The notes beneath the pieces are model-generated. The model ran no database searches. It was given only the letters and a program-made list of their open reading frames with translations, and was not told the DNA's origin. Of a stretch of 64,000 bases of DNA, positions 11,928 to 23,431 are shown in pieces. The stretch lies in NCBI RefSeq assembly GCF_042186555.1, contig NC_133334.1, positions 24,633,780 through 24,697,779 of the forward strand, in the 5' to 3' direction. This DNA comes from Aquarana catesbeiana (lineage: Eukaryota; Chordata; Amphibia; Anura; Ranidae). The translations under genes were made by a program, and so were the position numbers. The first letter of the stretch is position 1, and each line of letters opens with the position of its first letter.

Positions 11928-14585
11928 TCAGACCTTGTCTGGCATATTGATGGCCCCCCTACCCGCAAAGTAATCAAGGTATCTAAGAAGGACCTCATGG
12001 GCACTCAGGGGGGGCAAGCCAGGACGGCCACTTTCAAGCGCCGTCAGGGTTGGTTCATTATGAATCCCGGCTTCAGGCCCAACTGAGCCAGCATAGTTGG
12101 CAGAATTTTGCCTTAAAAAGTTGTGTAGAACACAGCACGCCAGGATGATATGATTCAGTTTGTACTCCGCCATGTGTATGGGTGTAAGAAATAGGCGGAA
12201 CCGGCTGGCCATGATTCCAAATGTGTTCTCCACCACTCTTCTGGCTCTGGCCAGCCGGTAATTAAAAACCCTCTGGTCTGGGGTGAGGGTCCTCATCGGG
12301 AATGGCCGCATAAGATGGTCACCCAGCGCAAATGCTTCATCAGCAACGAAGATGAATGGGAGTCCTTCCACATTGTCTTCTGGAGGTGGCAAGTCCAAGC
12401 TGCCATTCTGGAGATGCCTGTAGAACTCCGTCTGGGCGATGACTCCACCATCGCACATCCGGCCATTCTTCTCCACGTCCACATACAGGAACTCGTAAGT
12501 AGCCGACACCACTGCCAACATCACAATACTATTGAACCCCTTATAATTATAATAGTATGACCCCGAGTTGGGTGGTGGGATGATGTGGACGTGTTTCCCA
12601 TCAATTGCCCCTCCGCAGTTAGGAAAGTCCCACTGTTGGGCAAAGTGGGAGGCCACAGTCTGCCATTCCTGTGGGTTGGAAGGAAACTGTGGAGTCAAAC
12701 AAGAAAAAAAAATTAATCATTTTGCACCTAAACAGGGAAAGCAGATTAGACACAAACATTCTTGGCCAACATCAGTATAACATTTATTTTAGGGAGTTTG
12801 GAAAGACCAAGGTATAAGGTTCACCTATCAGATTACCCCTCCCCCCCTCTCATGGGCCATTTCTAACATTTTAGGGGGGGTGATCTTTTGGACAGGTAAC
12901 CCTCTCCACTTCATTGAGAGATGAATGCCTAAATAATGTGTATTACTTTGGCCAGCCCCTCCTTACTTACACTATTGACAGCCCACTGGACAGGTATGAA
13001 GTGTCATAATCATAGGCATGCGCAGGGGGTGTGGCAGGTGTGCCTGGGCTCACCCTAATCACTCTGTGCGTTGCCGATACCCCCTACTGCCCAAGCTGCC
13101 CCTTGTGTTGCGCCTCCCCACCACACTGCTGCTGGCTTTCCTCCTTTCCTCTCCTCTGCTGTGTGGGATATTTCAGGATGGAGTGTGGGGGAAGGAGCTA
13201 ATCAATATGTCATTTACCGGCCTCTTCCTTTTCTAAATGAATACAGTGAACACACTCACTAACTGTGTTCAATCATAACTGAAGCATAGTGAACTCTCAG
13301 GACAAACATAAAGCAATAGTCAGAAGCATAGTGAACTGTGTTTACTATGCTTTGGTTTGTGAATAAATAGGAAGCCGGTCAGCACAGAGTACTTCCCATT
13401 CATTCACTGTTTGGTGCAGCTGAGGCTGCAGAGAAAGGCAAGTGTGTTTGAGCTTTGGGGTGCACACCCTAATACAATGGTCTGCGCACACCTATGGTCA
13501 TAATACAAAGATATAAATACACATTGTACACATTTTAGCACATTTGGACATTCTGCTATTACCTATCAAGATAATAATAGTATACAAAAACTTTAAACAG
13601 TACCATTTGAAAGTATACAGGCAGGCCCTTGCACTACATGCTTTGGGGAATTCATCCATACATCTGACCACAAAAGAGGTGGGTATAGTGTGTATGGGTT
13701 TGGCAAAGTCAGCAGATAGAGGATTGAGGATAGATAGAGAATTGGTAGCAGCTGAGGGAGGGTTCCAAATGATTTGGGGACCCCAAAAAAAAGCCTCTGG
13801 CACTCTGCCTGAATTTAAAGCACAAATCACATTTTTACACATTTTAGGGGGTATTTAGGGTAAAGCACTACTATGGAGCTGACAAAATACACTGATAAGT
13901 GACTACATGAGGTGAATATAGGACCAGGAGACCATGCTGGGGAGGTAAGTGAAGGCAAATATACATGAAGGGCAAAAAAAATAATTACATAAAAATCCAG
14001 CATGCATGAGAACAAAGGGGACATTCACAGCATATTACAATCATGGTAATTAGGGAATGAAGAAAGAAATAAAATATATTATCAAACATTAAATACAATA
14101 AAATGTGATATTAAAGGATAAAAATCTTACCTTAATATACTCCTTCTGCAGGACCTGTATGATGGCAGAACAGGTCTCCGGGATAATGATCCCCAGAGCC
14201 TGGGGGGAGATGCCTGTCGAGAACTTAAGGTCCTGCAGGCCTCTCCCCGTCGCCAAGTACCGCAGGGTGGCGACTAACCTCTGCTCTGGAGTGATGGCTT
14301 GCCTCATGCAGGTACCTGCCTGCTGATATAGGGGGTCAGCAAAGCCAACAAACGGTGAAATACGGGGTCTGTCATCCGGAGAAAGTTCCTGAAATCATCA
14401 GGATTATTCTCACGGATCTCACAGAGCAAAGGCATATGACACAACTGGTCACGCTGAAGCAACCAATTCTTGGTCCATGAACTCCTCCCCACCCTGTTCA
14501 TGGACTGGACTGGTGTCAAAGTAAGGACCCCAATACCAAGCCCCCGCACAGCACGAACTCTACGAGGAGTACGTATACGCAACAT
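11928..14585 (-). pseudogene. Harbinger DDE transposase, two exons, frameshifted
   Basis: The product is a HARBI1-like nuclease of PIF/Harbinger elements. Exon 1 (14585-14131) encodes the N-terminal helix-turn-helix region, including FRNFLRMTDPVFHRLL and LRYLATGRGLQDL. A one-base deletion near 14305 splits it into two frames. The minus-strand donor AAG/GTAAGA lies at 14131/14130 and the acceptor CCACAG/TTTCC at 12687/12686, and the codons join in frame. Exon 2 (12686-11928) carries the catalytic domain: CGGAIDGKHV (first Asp), VADEAF (second Asp), then RARRVVENTFGIMASRF with the catalytic Glu and ILACCVLHNFL. The start at 14585 is the first Met of the frame. It could be mistaken for a domesticated HARBI1, but the terminal repeat and frameshift argue for a transposon copy. 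Confidence 0.85.
13011..13496. mobile_element. hAT MITE with 8-bp target duplication
   Basis: Terminal inverted repeats are CATAGGCATGCGCA on the left and, read on the other strand, CATAGGTGTGCGCA on the right. The flanks are exact copies of GTCATAAT (13003-13010 and 13497-13504), the 8-bp duplication typical of hAT transposition. The 486-bp interior has no ORF. It lies inside the Harbinger intron, so it inserted after that element or reached the locus with it. Confidence 0.9.
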
Positions 14586-15062
14586 GGCTAGAAAACGGTC
14601 AGCTGCTCAGAACGAAGTAACAGAACGCACTGAAGAACAGCAAGGCCTGTAAAGAGCGACCTGAAAAACAGTAACGAGCGGACAAGATCGCACTGAGTAA
14701 TCCAATACGAACTGACTGCACGCACTGAAGAGCAGATACAAACCCACAAGCACAAACTGAACAGCAGAAAACGATCTGAAAGCCACGAGTCTGAAAAAGC
14801 GCGAATCGTCTCTCACCAAACTTTTACTAACACGAGATTAGCAAAAGGAGCCCAAAGGGTGCCGTGCTTGGTTCAGAACTGCCCTTTTCTAGTCTCGTTG
14901 TACGTGGTGTACCTCACCGCGTTCTTGGCGATCGGAAATTCCGACAACTTTGTGCGACCGTGTGTATGCAAGACAAGTTTGAGCCAACATCCGTCGGAAA
15001 AAATCCATGGATTTTGTTGTCGGAATGTCCGATCAATGTCCGATCGTGTGTACGGGGCATAA

Positions 15063-16787
15063 GTCTGGTAGAGTCCATCCAGTAGCGTTTTTTTCTAGAA
15101 AGTTTTCTCCAGCGGAGATGAATTACGACGTTGGGAATCGAGAACTACTGGCCATCAAATTGGCATTGTCTGAATGGCGATATCTTCTGGAAGGGGCTCT
15201 CAAGCCTTTTTCTATCCTCCCTGACCTGCTGTATTTTCAGACTACAAGACATTTGAACGCACGTCAGGCTCGATGGGCTCTGTTTTTCTTCCATTTTAAT
15301 TTTGTTCTTTCTTATGTTCCTGGGCATAAAAACAAGAAAGTCGATGCTCTTTCCAGACAGTTCGCTACCTCTGAAGAAGATCAACCTACCGAGCAGTATA
15401 TAATCACACCTCACAAAATTGTCCCACAGATCTCTACGGCTCTTTCCCAACAGTTACAAGAAACCCAGAATCATGTTCCCCAAGGCTTGAAGATACCACC
15501 AGGTCGCCTGTTCGTACCCCTAGCCTCAGAAAACCTGTACTCCTCTGGGCTCATGGTGGTGTGTTATCCGATCATTCTGGTGTCACCATCACTCTTAAGA
15601 CGTTGCAACGTCATGTCTGGTGGCCTCATATGAAAAGGGATGTTACTGACTATGTGGCTGCCTGCCCAACTTGTGCTGCTAATAAAGTACCTCGCACTTT
15701 GCCTACTGGACTGTTACAACCACTTCCGTCACCTCGCCAGCCTTGGACCCATTTGACTATGGACTTCATTACAGAGTTACCCAAGTCCGAGAGCATGACT
15801 GATATATGGGTCATAGTGGATCGCTTTTCCAAAATGTCTCATTTTGTGCCGCTCCCGGGATTACCTACAGTGGAAGCACTGTCTACCCTCTTTCTTTCCA
15901 ATATTGTGAGATATCATGGCATACCTAACAATGTCGTCTCAGACCGCGGATCCCAGTTTGTTTCCCGATTCTGGACAGCAGTCTGCAAGAAACTGGGAGT
16001 AACACTCTCCCTCTCTACCTCACATCACCCTCAAACAGATGGTCAAACTGAACGCATGAACCAGACCCTAGAAACCTATCTTCGACATTATGTCAATGCC
16101 TTACACTCCAACTGGTCTGAATATTTGCCTTTGGCTGAGTTCACCATTAATTCCCGTTGGCACAGTGCTATTCATACCACACCATTCTATGCAGCCCTAG
16201 ACTATGACCCTCAGACTTTTCCCCTACTTCAGCCTTCTTCTGGTGTACCAGCAACAGATCTGCGGGTGAAAAATATTCTACTACATTGGAAAAAGATTTG
16301 CTTATTACTACGGAAGTCAGCAGGCAAGTATGCGCTTTTCTCCAACAAACGAAGACGCCATATACCTCCATATGTGGTGGGGGAGTTTGGCTATCAACCA
16401 AATACGTGAGACTGAATACGGTAGACTTCTACCAAATTCATCGGTCCTTACAGAATTATTGCTTGAGTCAGGCCAGTCTCTTACCAGTTGAAATTGCCCT
16501 CCTCTCTCCGGATTCACCCCGTATTCCACGTTTCCCTATTCAAAAAGGCAATTTTCAATCGCTACTCCAGAACGCAACAGCTACGTCCTCCTGTTCTTGT
16601 TGATGGACAAAATGAGTTTGAAGTCTCTAAGATTCTTGATTCTAGAAGACAGGGTCGTGGCCTACAGTATCTGGTTCATTGGAAGGGATATCCCGTCACA
16701 GACCGTTCCTGGGTCCCAGCCAAAGATTTGCATGCTCCTGCTCTCATTCAAGACTTCCATGCCTCCTTTCCCACTAAACCCCGCTAG
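15063..16787 (+). pseudogene. Gypsy-1 pol: RNase H, integrase, chromodomain remnant
   Basis: Order of parts: RNase H with NRELLAIKLALSEWRYLLEG (about 15135-15200) and the DALSRQF end motif; then the integrase zinc-binding region (HSG...HVWWPHMKRDV...CPTC), about 15565-15680. The integrase core follows with the Asp of TMDFITELP near 15760, the Asp of VVSDRGSQFVS near 15935 and the Glu of TDGQTERMNQTLE near 16050. The C-terminal chromodomain (FEVSKILDSRRQGRGLQYL) is at about 16618-16710. Frame changes occur near 15560-15600, 16290-16400 and 16490-16600, so the protein is broken. The chromodomain is similar to the one in the LTR element at 37803-41505. Confidence 0.85.
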
Positions 16788-16818
16788 GCCCTCGGAGGGG
16801 TCCATTGGAGAGGGGTCC

Positions 16819-17525
16819 TGTCATGTACCTGGGTGTATTTGAACAAGGATGTTCCTGGTCCCACAGCTGCAGTCTTACTTGTTGTTCCACAGAGGAGCTC
16901 TGAAGTTATAGCTATGTTCTCTTAGTTTGATGCATTACCTTGGACTCACTATCCCCACCTGCTGCCAGCTGTGGACAATCTACAATCAAAACAGCCCATA
17001 AATAGCAGCACTTCCTATCTCTCAGTGCCCATTTGTTTGGACTAGCTTCCGGGGTGTTTTGACTGCTTTATGACTCTGAATACTGTATTTGAACTTCTAC
17101 CCGAATTCCTGATTACTCTCTAGCCTGCTGATTTTGTACTTCACCGCCAGCTCGTGTATGACCTTTGCCTACCTGACCAATCTCTGGATTTCGATCGTGT
17201 ACCGCTTTGCCTTATCTGTTGCCTTCCTGATCTGCCTGAATAAGTTTTCGCCTGAATCCTCAGCACACAAGCTCCACTTCGGACACTACCTATCACAGGT
17301 ACCTTACAGGCTTGGACCGGCCAGGCTGCATTCCACCCCTCAAGACAGACACTGTCAGAGATCTGCTCTGCTACAATCTGCTGTTCATCTGTGAGTGTTC
17401 CTAGTTGGGCTGCCTTCCGCTGGGCTTGTTGTAAATCATTTTATTCTGACTACAATACAAGTTCTTTCTATTTGCAACTGGACTGTGTGTGATTTACTGC
17501 CACTGCACCACTCTGCACCCTCCCA
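16819..17525 (+). repeat. Gypsy-1 3' LTR (right limit uncertain)
   Basis: Begins TGTCATGTACC directly after a purine-rich tract, as expected for a 3' LTR. The right limit was chosen at ...CCCACA near 17525 because LTRs normally end in CA. Without the 5' LTR for comparison this is a guess, with a plausible range of 17450-17620. Confidence 0.55.
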
Positions 17526-18053
17526 CATGTGTGCTTGCAGAAAGTCCAGGCTTGTGCTGGACAACCATTTGAAAATGATATGGATAGCTTGAGATTTGGT
17601 TGGAAAAGTTAACACAGATGTGGCTGTTCCTGGCCATACTGAACTGAGGAACAATCACTCAGGTACGAGGAACTTTTAGATCATTTGCAGAATCATTCAA
17701 TGAACAGGAAACAGCAAAAAATCCATTAAAACGATTGTTTTTCTCCATTCTGAATGGCTTCACAATGGAACATTCTTCTTTATAAATCTGAACATGGTTG
17801 TTGGAGTCATGGCTTGCTGTTCAGTAGACGTAGTACAGTGTGGCCTTCACAGCTTACAGTGTGTTCTAATAAACAAAGACCAATAGATATGCAAGGAATC
17901 AAAACAGGACTTTATTGTGCAAATGTCAAAACCGTGACTCCCTGAAAAATAAACGGCACAGATCCATTGAAAACATTACCAGCTACTAGCAGAACCTCTC
18001 CTACACGTCTCATTGTCAAGGTCTTTGACAGCTATATGGAACCTATGAATGAT
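17526..18053. other. No gene or repeat recognised
   Basis: About 0.5 kb with no convincing ORF, tandem repeat or terminal inverted repeat. It may include the end of the Gypsy-1 LTR and older flanking DNA. Confidence 0.45.
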
Positions 18054-18081
18054 TTAAAGTGGTTGTAAAGTAGACGTTTTT

Positions 18082-19295
18082 TTAACTGGTTGCCGCCCCA
18101 CCACCATAAAATGACAGCGGGGCGTTGCGGCTCTTGTTTTGGGACGACGTCATATGATGGTGTCCTGGAACGGCCGCTCCCACATGCCCGCGGGGGCGAG
18201 CAGCGCGGTGATTGCGGCCGCGCCGTGTTGCTAGGACACGGCACGACCCTGATCTGTGGAAAAAGCCGCGGCTCTTTAAACAAGTGATCGGCTGTGTCCA
18301 ATCACAGCCGGTCACATGTAAACAAGGAAGTGCCGGTAATCGGCGCTCCTCGCCTCACACTCACAGAGTGTGTGGCGAGGAGGGCCGATAAGCGGCATCT
18401 CCACGCAGGGGGACATTTAGGAATGTAATTAGAGCACTGATCATCAGTGCCTTGATTACAAAAGTGAAAAACAGTGTCTAAATCAGTGCCCACCAATGTC
18501 CACCAATGCCAGCGATCAATGCCCACCAGTGGCAGCAATCAGTGCCCACCACTGCCCACAAGTGCCACCAATCAGTGTCCATTAGCGATGCCAGTCAGTG
18601 CTGGCAATCAGTGCCGCCTATCAGTGCTGCTCATCAATGCCCATCACTGCTGTCAATCAATGCCCATCAGTGTCACCCATCAGTGCCACCCATCAGTACC
18701 GCCTATCCGTGCCACCTATCAGTGCCCACCAGTGCCGCCTATCAGTGCCCACTAGTGCCGCCTATTGGTGCCCACCAGTGCCGCCTAACAGTGCCCATCA
18801 GTGCCGCCTAACAGTGCTCATCAGTGCCACATATAAATGCCACCTATCAGTGCCCATAAGTGCGGCATATTAATGCCTCCTCATCAGTGCCACCTAATCA
18901 GTGTCCATTAGTGCCGCCTCATCAGGGCCCATAAGTGCCACCTCATCAATGCCCACCAGTTCAGCCTATCAGTGCCCATCAGTGCCGCCTCATCAGCGCA
19001 CATCAGTGAAGGCGAAAAATGACTTAGTTACAAAATTTACTGACAGAAAAAAAGTGAAAAACATTTTTTTTCAAAATTTTTGGTCTTTTTTTTTTTTTGT
19101 AAAAAATAAAAAACCCAACAGTGATTAAATACCACCAAAAGAAAGTTCTATTTGTGTGAAGAAAATTATTTAAAAAATTGTTTGGTTACAGTGTAGCACA
19201 ACCGCGCAATTGACATTCAAAGTGTGACAGCGATAAAAGCTGAAAAATGGCTTTGGCAGGAAGGGGGTGTAAGTGCCCGGTAGGCAAGTGGTTAA
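18082..19295. mobile_element. TTAA-flanked non-autonomous element with minisatellite core (copy A)
   Basis: Bounded by TTAA at 18082-18085 and 19292-19295. Ends are inverted: TTAACTGGTTGCC on the left, and TTAACCACTTGCCTACCGGG read from the right. The interior has a GC-rich hairpin portion (18100-18400), a 23-24-bp minisatellite (about 18480-19010) and an A/T-rich block with T-runs near 19065-19100. Copies B (to 20522) and C (43702-44862) share this plan. TTAA duplication suggests a Kolobok or piggyBac-type mobiliser; no transposase is encoded. Confidence 0.75.
18480..19010. repeat. Minisatellite, about 23-24-bp unit (copy A)
   Basis: Degenerate tandem repeats of the type ATCAGTGCCCACCAGTGCC. 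The unit can be read in several frames without stops, giving spurious peptides rich in Ser, Ala, His, Gln and Cys. It is the internal part of the TTAA element and is not a protein gene. Confidence 0.85.
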
Positions 19296-19446
19296 CCTTA
19301 ATGCATTCTCTGCAATAAGGTAAAAACCCTTCTATATTCAGCTCCCCCCTCAGCCCCCACTAAATACTTACCTGTGCCCAATCTCAATCCAGCGCTGTGC
19401 CCAAGAGCAATGTCTCTCTCCTCTCTCACTGGACATTAAGGCAGCA

Positions 19447-19598
19447 GGGCCGGTACTAGACTATTTTGCGCCCTAGGCGAGACCAGTTACTTGCGCCCCC
19501 TACCCCCCCAAAAAAAAATCTAAATTAATTCAATAATTTTAGGACCAGAACTCCTGGTGGGGGGATGAGTCAGGTGGATGGATGGAGTCAGGTGGAGG
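19447..19598. repeat. hAT-like MITE end fragment
   Basis: Begins CAGGGCCGGTACTAG and continues with GCGCCCTAGGCGAGACC, resembling the ends of the element at 27419-28242 (CAGGGCTGGTGC and CAGGGCCGGTGC). Only one terminus is visible. It is cut off by the repeat copy B. Family assignment rests on terminal similarity only. Confidence 0.5.
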
Positions 19599-20522
19599 GA
19601 TGACTGACCATCAGTGCCCTGATTACAATATAGTGCAAACAGTGTCACCAATCAGTGCCCACAATTGCCTAACAGTGCCAGCAATCAGTGCCCACCCCTG
19701 CCCACAAGTGCCACCAATCAGTGCCCATTAGCAATGCCAGTCAGTGCTGGCTATCAGTGCCGCCTATCAGTGCTGCCCATCCATGCCCATCACTGCTGTC
19801 GATCAATGCCCATCAGTGTCGCCCATCAGTGCCACCCATCAATGCTCATCAGTGCCCATCATTCCCGCCTATCCGCGCCGCCTATCAGTGCCCACCAGTG
19901 CTGCCTATCAGTGACCACCAGTGCCACCTATTAGTGCCCATCAGTGCCACCTAACAGTGCCCATCAGTGCCGCCTATCAGTGCTCATCAGTGCCACATAT
20001 CAGTGCCCATAAGTGTGGCATATTAGTACCTCATCATCAGTGCCACCTAATCAGTGCCCATAAGTGCCGCCTCATCACTGCCCATAAGTGCCACCTCATC
20101 AATGCCCACCAGTTCAGCCTATCAGTGCTCATCAGTGCCACATATCAGTGCCCATAAGTGTGGCATATTAGTGCCTCATCTTTAGTGCCACCTAATCAGT
20201 GCCCATCAGTGCCGCCTCATCAGCGCACATCAGTGAAGGAGAAAAATTACTTAGTTACAAAATTTATTGACAGAAATTAAGTAAAAAAATTTTTTTTTCA
20301 AAATTTTGGGTCTTTTTTTTTTTTTAGTAAAAATTAAAACACCCAGCAGTGATGAAATAACACCAAAAGAAAGCTCTATTTGTGTGAAGAAAATGATAAA
20401 AAATGTGTTTAGGTACAGTGTAGCATGACCGCGCAATTGTCCTTCAAAGTGCGACAGTGCTAAAAGCTGAAAAATGGCCTGGGCAGGAAAGGGTTGTAAG
20501 TGCTCTGTAGGCAAGTGGTTAA
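19599..20522. mobile_element. TTAA element copy B, left-truncated, with minisatellite
   Basis: Carries the same minisatellite (about 19610-20240), the same T-rich block and the same right end as copy A, ending GCAAGTGGTTAA with TTAA at 20519-20522. The left GC-rich part is absent. Order along the sequence is nearly collinear with 18430-19295, so it is a separate diverged copy or a local duplication. Confidence 0.75.
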
Positions 20523-20920
20523 AGGAAACTGTAAATTCTGTATATAATTGTATTCTATTTTGTATGTTTGTTTATGTATTGCACACTGCACTCATTGTGC
20601 ACACGGCACTAATAATGTTTTCATTACATGTTTGCTTTCTTTCGAGTCCTGATTAGAAATTAGCCTACCTATGTTATGCCCCTTGTTACCATAAAAGTAC
20701 AATTGTAATATTAATGTGATACCTATGTAATCATGTGTATAAAAAAAAATGTAATTGCATCAAATAAATAGAACTGTGATTTGAAAAAATGCTGTGTGTA
20801 TCTTCTGTGTCTGTTCCCTACTGCAGTAGCTATTATTAATTTGGAACCACTAATCAATATGAGAATAGGAGTTGCCTATCTATAAAAATTTCCAGAACAG
20901 TAACCATATGTAAATAATAA
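20523..20920. other. No gene recognised
   Basis: AT-rich sequence. It contains AATAAA near 20765 but no upstream coding frame. No terminal repeats identified. Confidence 0.45.
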
Positions 20921-21298
20921 GGACCCTTTCACGTGAAGAATCTGATCAGGTCTGCCTGTCAGTTTTGCAGTTAGACCTGATCAGACCCTCCATTCACCCC
21001 ATGGAGCGACGGCTGTAAATGGACTTGTGTCTGTTTACACCCACCTACCTCCAATCCAATCCAGTCTGCTAAAAAAAAAAGGAAGGGGATCCACCCTTCT
21101 CTTTCTAGGCGGATTGGAAGGCAGTTGGGTATAAATGGACAGCAGAGATTGTTTACACCCACCGCTTCATAGAGCAGAGTGGGCTCCATCCATGTCCTGT
21201 CATTCAACCACACCCGCTCTGCTCTGCTCAGCATAGGATCAGCAGACAGATTCCCCACTGATCATAATGGAGTCCCCCCCCCCTGTGTGAAAGGGGCC
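20921..21298. mobile_element. Harbinger-type MITE with TAA duplication
   Basis: Left end GGACCCTTTCACG and right end, read in reverse, GGCCCCTTTCACAC are imperfect inverted repeats. Both sides are flanked by TAA (20918-20920 and 21299-21301), the 3-bp target duplication of PIF/Harbinger elements. The 378-bp interior has no transposase; it contains internal GATCAGGTCT inverted segments near the left end. Confidence 0.85.
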
Positions 21299-21672
21299 TA
21301 ACTGAATAAGGTGAATAGCAAACTCAAAAATGAATGTCTTACATACAAATAGCAAAAATCACAACACTTCATTGGCAATCAGTAAAACGAATAAAATAAT
21401 ACATGAATACACAACCCCCTGTGACAAAGTCCAAAGTGACGAAACGCATCAGTAGCTACACAGCAACGCTGAGACAGTGACTCCACGTGTACGAAGAAAG
21501 CTATGAGGAGATCGCAACACTGAGTCACCTGGCATGTCTGGAATTTTAACAAGGCAATTTTGAATCTTTTATGATGTAAGTTCATTACTTTTAATAAACT
21601 GATTACCTTAAGGTGTTTTTACACTATTGGAGGCTCGGTCTCAATTTCTATCCCCACATGTGGAGAGTGTCT
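21299..21672. other. Unassigned, with short GACGAAACGC motif
   Basis: No gene. A block at 21425-21465 (CTGTGACAAAGTCC ... GTGACGAAACGC) resembles a decayed hammerhead-ribozyme-like motif common in repeats of this kind, but the conserved core is incomplete. No terminal repeats. Confidence 0.35.
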
Positions 21673-22850
21673 TTAAAGGACCAGCCTCATTTTAAAATGT
21701 AGGTGTTTACATGTTTAAAACAGGTTTTTTTGCTAGAAAATTACTTAGAACCCCCAAACATTTATATATTGTTTTTTTTTCTAGCACCCTAGAGAATAAA
21801 ATGGCGGTCATTGCAATACTTTTTTTCACACCGTATTTGCGCAGCGGTCTTACAAGCGCGCTTTTTTTGGAAAAAATTCACTTTTTTGAGTTAAAAAATT
21901 AAACAACAGTAAAGTTAGTAAAGTTATATTGTGAAAGATAATGTTACGCCGAGTAAATTGATACCCAACATGTCACGCTTCAAAATTGCGCCCGCTCGTT
22001 GAATGGCGCCGAACTTTTCCCCTCAAAAATCTCCATAGGCGACGTTTAAAAAATTCTACAGGTTGCATGTTTTGCGTTACAGAGGAGGTCTAGGGCTAGA
22101 ATTATTGCTCTCACTCTAACGATTGCAGCGATACCTCACATGTGTGGTTTGACCACCGTTTTCATATGCGGCGCTACTCACATATGTGTTCGCTTCTGCG
22201 CACAAGCTCGTCGGGACGGGGGGTTTTAAAATTTTATTTTTTTTATTATTATTTATTTTACATGATTTTATTTATTTTTACACTGTTTAAAAAAAAAATT
22301 GTGTCACTTTTATTCCTATTACAAAGAATGTAAACATCCCTTGTAATAGAAAAAGGCATGACAGGACCTCTTAAATATGAGATCTGGGGTCAAAAAGACC
22401 TCAGATCTCATATTTACACTAAAATAGAATTTATAAAAAAAAAAAAGTCATTTAAAAAAATTAAATTGAAAAAACGTGCCTTTAGGACGTATGGGTGGAA
22501 GTGACGTTTTGACGTCACTTCCGCCCTGCAATGTCATGGAGACGAGTGGGCGCCATCCTAGCCTCACTCATCTCCAGGCACAGCAAGGAGACAGACGCGA
22601 TCGCCTCTGCCCCTACCGACGGCTCCGGTAAGCGGTGGAGGGCACCGGATCGCGGTGGGGGGGCCCTCTCCTGCCACCGATAAAAGTGATCTCGCAGTGA
22701 ATCCGCTGCAGAGACCACTTTTATCTGAAAGCCGACCGCCGCACGAAAACGGGGATACCGGGGTTATGGCAGCTAGCTGCTGCCATAACAACGATATCCG
22801 CCGCCAAACTTTGGACGTACATCGGCATGTGGCGGTCGGCAAGTGGTTAA
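21673..22850. mobile_element. Large non-coding TTAA-ended repeat
   Basis: Ends at the right with GCGGTCGGCAAGTGG followed by TTAA at 22847-22850, the same terminus as the TTAA elements A and B. The left limit is taken at the TTAA of 21673-21676 and is uncertain. The interior holds hairpins such as GAGATCTGGGG ... CCTCAGATCTC near 22380-22410 and AGTGACGTTTTGACGTCACT at 22500-22519, plus A/T runs. No ORF of note. Confidence 0.55.
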
Positions 22851-23066
22851 TCTGGATGGAGATTGGCGTGTATAAGCGGCTCTTCAATAACATCTAATAT
22901 TTGCCAGACACGAGAGTGAATGGCAACAGAATCTGGTGAGTGGAATTGGCACACATCATTTTGGTGAAGGATTTTGGTGAATCACGAGATTTTGTTTCAC
23001 TATCTTTTCATCACTTTAAGTTGGACTGTATTACCATATTGATTTGCATATGTTGGAGCATATATA
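22851..23066. other. Flank of the Tc1 element, nothing recognised
   Basis: Short unique-looking stretch between the TTAA repeat and the Tc1 left terminus. It resumes at 26037 beyond the transposon. Confidence 0.4.
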
Positions 23067-23431
23067 CAGTATCTCACAAAAGTGAGTACACCCCTCACAT
23101 TTTTGTGAATATTTTATTCTGTCTTTTTATGTGACAACACTGAAGAAATGACACTTTGCTACAATGTAAAGTAGTGAGTGTACAGCTTGTATAACAGTGT
23201 AAATTTGCTGTCCCCTCAAAATAACTCAACACACAGCCATTAATGTCTAAACTTCTGGCAACAAACGTGAGTACACCCCTAAGTGAAAATGTCCAAATTT
23301 GGCCCAATTAACCAATTTTCCCTCCTCATGTGACTCATTAGTGTTACAAGGTCTTAGGTGTGAATAGAGAGCAGGTGTGTTAAATTTAGTGTTATCGCTC
23401 TCACTCTTATACTGGGCACTGGAAGTTCAAC

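Larger units (their letters stand above)
11820..15061 (-). mobile_element. PIF/Harbinger DNA transposon
   Basis: A DNA transposon on the minus strand. Its 5' terminus is at 15061: on the minus strand it begins ATGCCCCGTACACACGATCG, next to a TAA that would fit the 3-bp target of this superfamily. A frameshifted DDE transposase with one intron fills 11928-14585. The matching left terminus is not visible between 11100 and 11900, so the 3' end is probably truncated and the left limit given is approximate. A hAT MITE lies in the intron. The right end directly abuts Gypsy-1 coding sequence. Confidence 0.8.
15062..17525 (+). mobile_element. Ty3/Gypsy chromodomain retrotransposon, 5' part missing (Gypsy-1)
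   Basis: The 3' part of a chromodomain-containing Ty3/Gypsy LTR retrotransposon. It begins abruptly inside the RNase H domain at the Harbinger terminus; gag, protease and most of reverse transcriptase are absent. Integrase and chromodomain remain, followed by a purine-rich tract (about 16793-16818) and a 3' LTR starting at 16819. Nothing on the far side of the Harbinger element matches the missing part. Confidence 0.85.
18054..19345. mobile_element. T2-type MITE split by a TTAA element
   Basis: The left end TTAAAGTGGTTGTAAAG at 18054-18070 is a typical amphibian T2-like terminus. Its continuation (CCTTAATGCATTCTCTGCAA and onward) reappears at 19296, after a second TTAA-flanked element. The outer right end is not resolved and 19345 is approximate. 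This is a nested pair. Confidence 0.5.

Noticed and set aside
11928..12698. Domesticated HARBI1 gene
   Set aside because: Exon 1 is frameshifted and a Harbinger terminal repeat lies upstream, so it is a transposon copy.
18480..20240. CRISPR-like array
   Set aside because: Units are contiguous degenerate tandem repeats with no unique spacers, in a eukaryotic transposon context.
21420..21470. Hammerhead ribozyme near CTGTGACAAAGTCC
   Set aside because: The CTGANGA core is absent.
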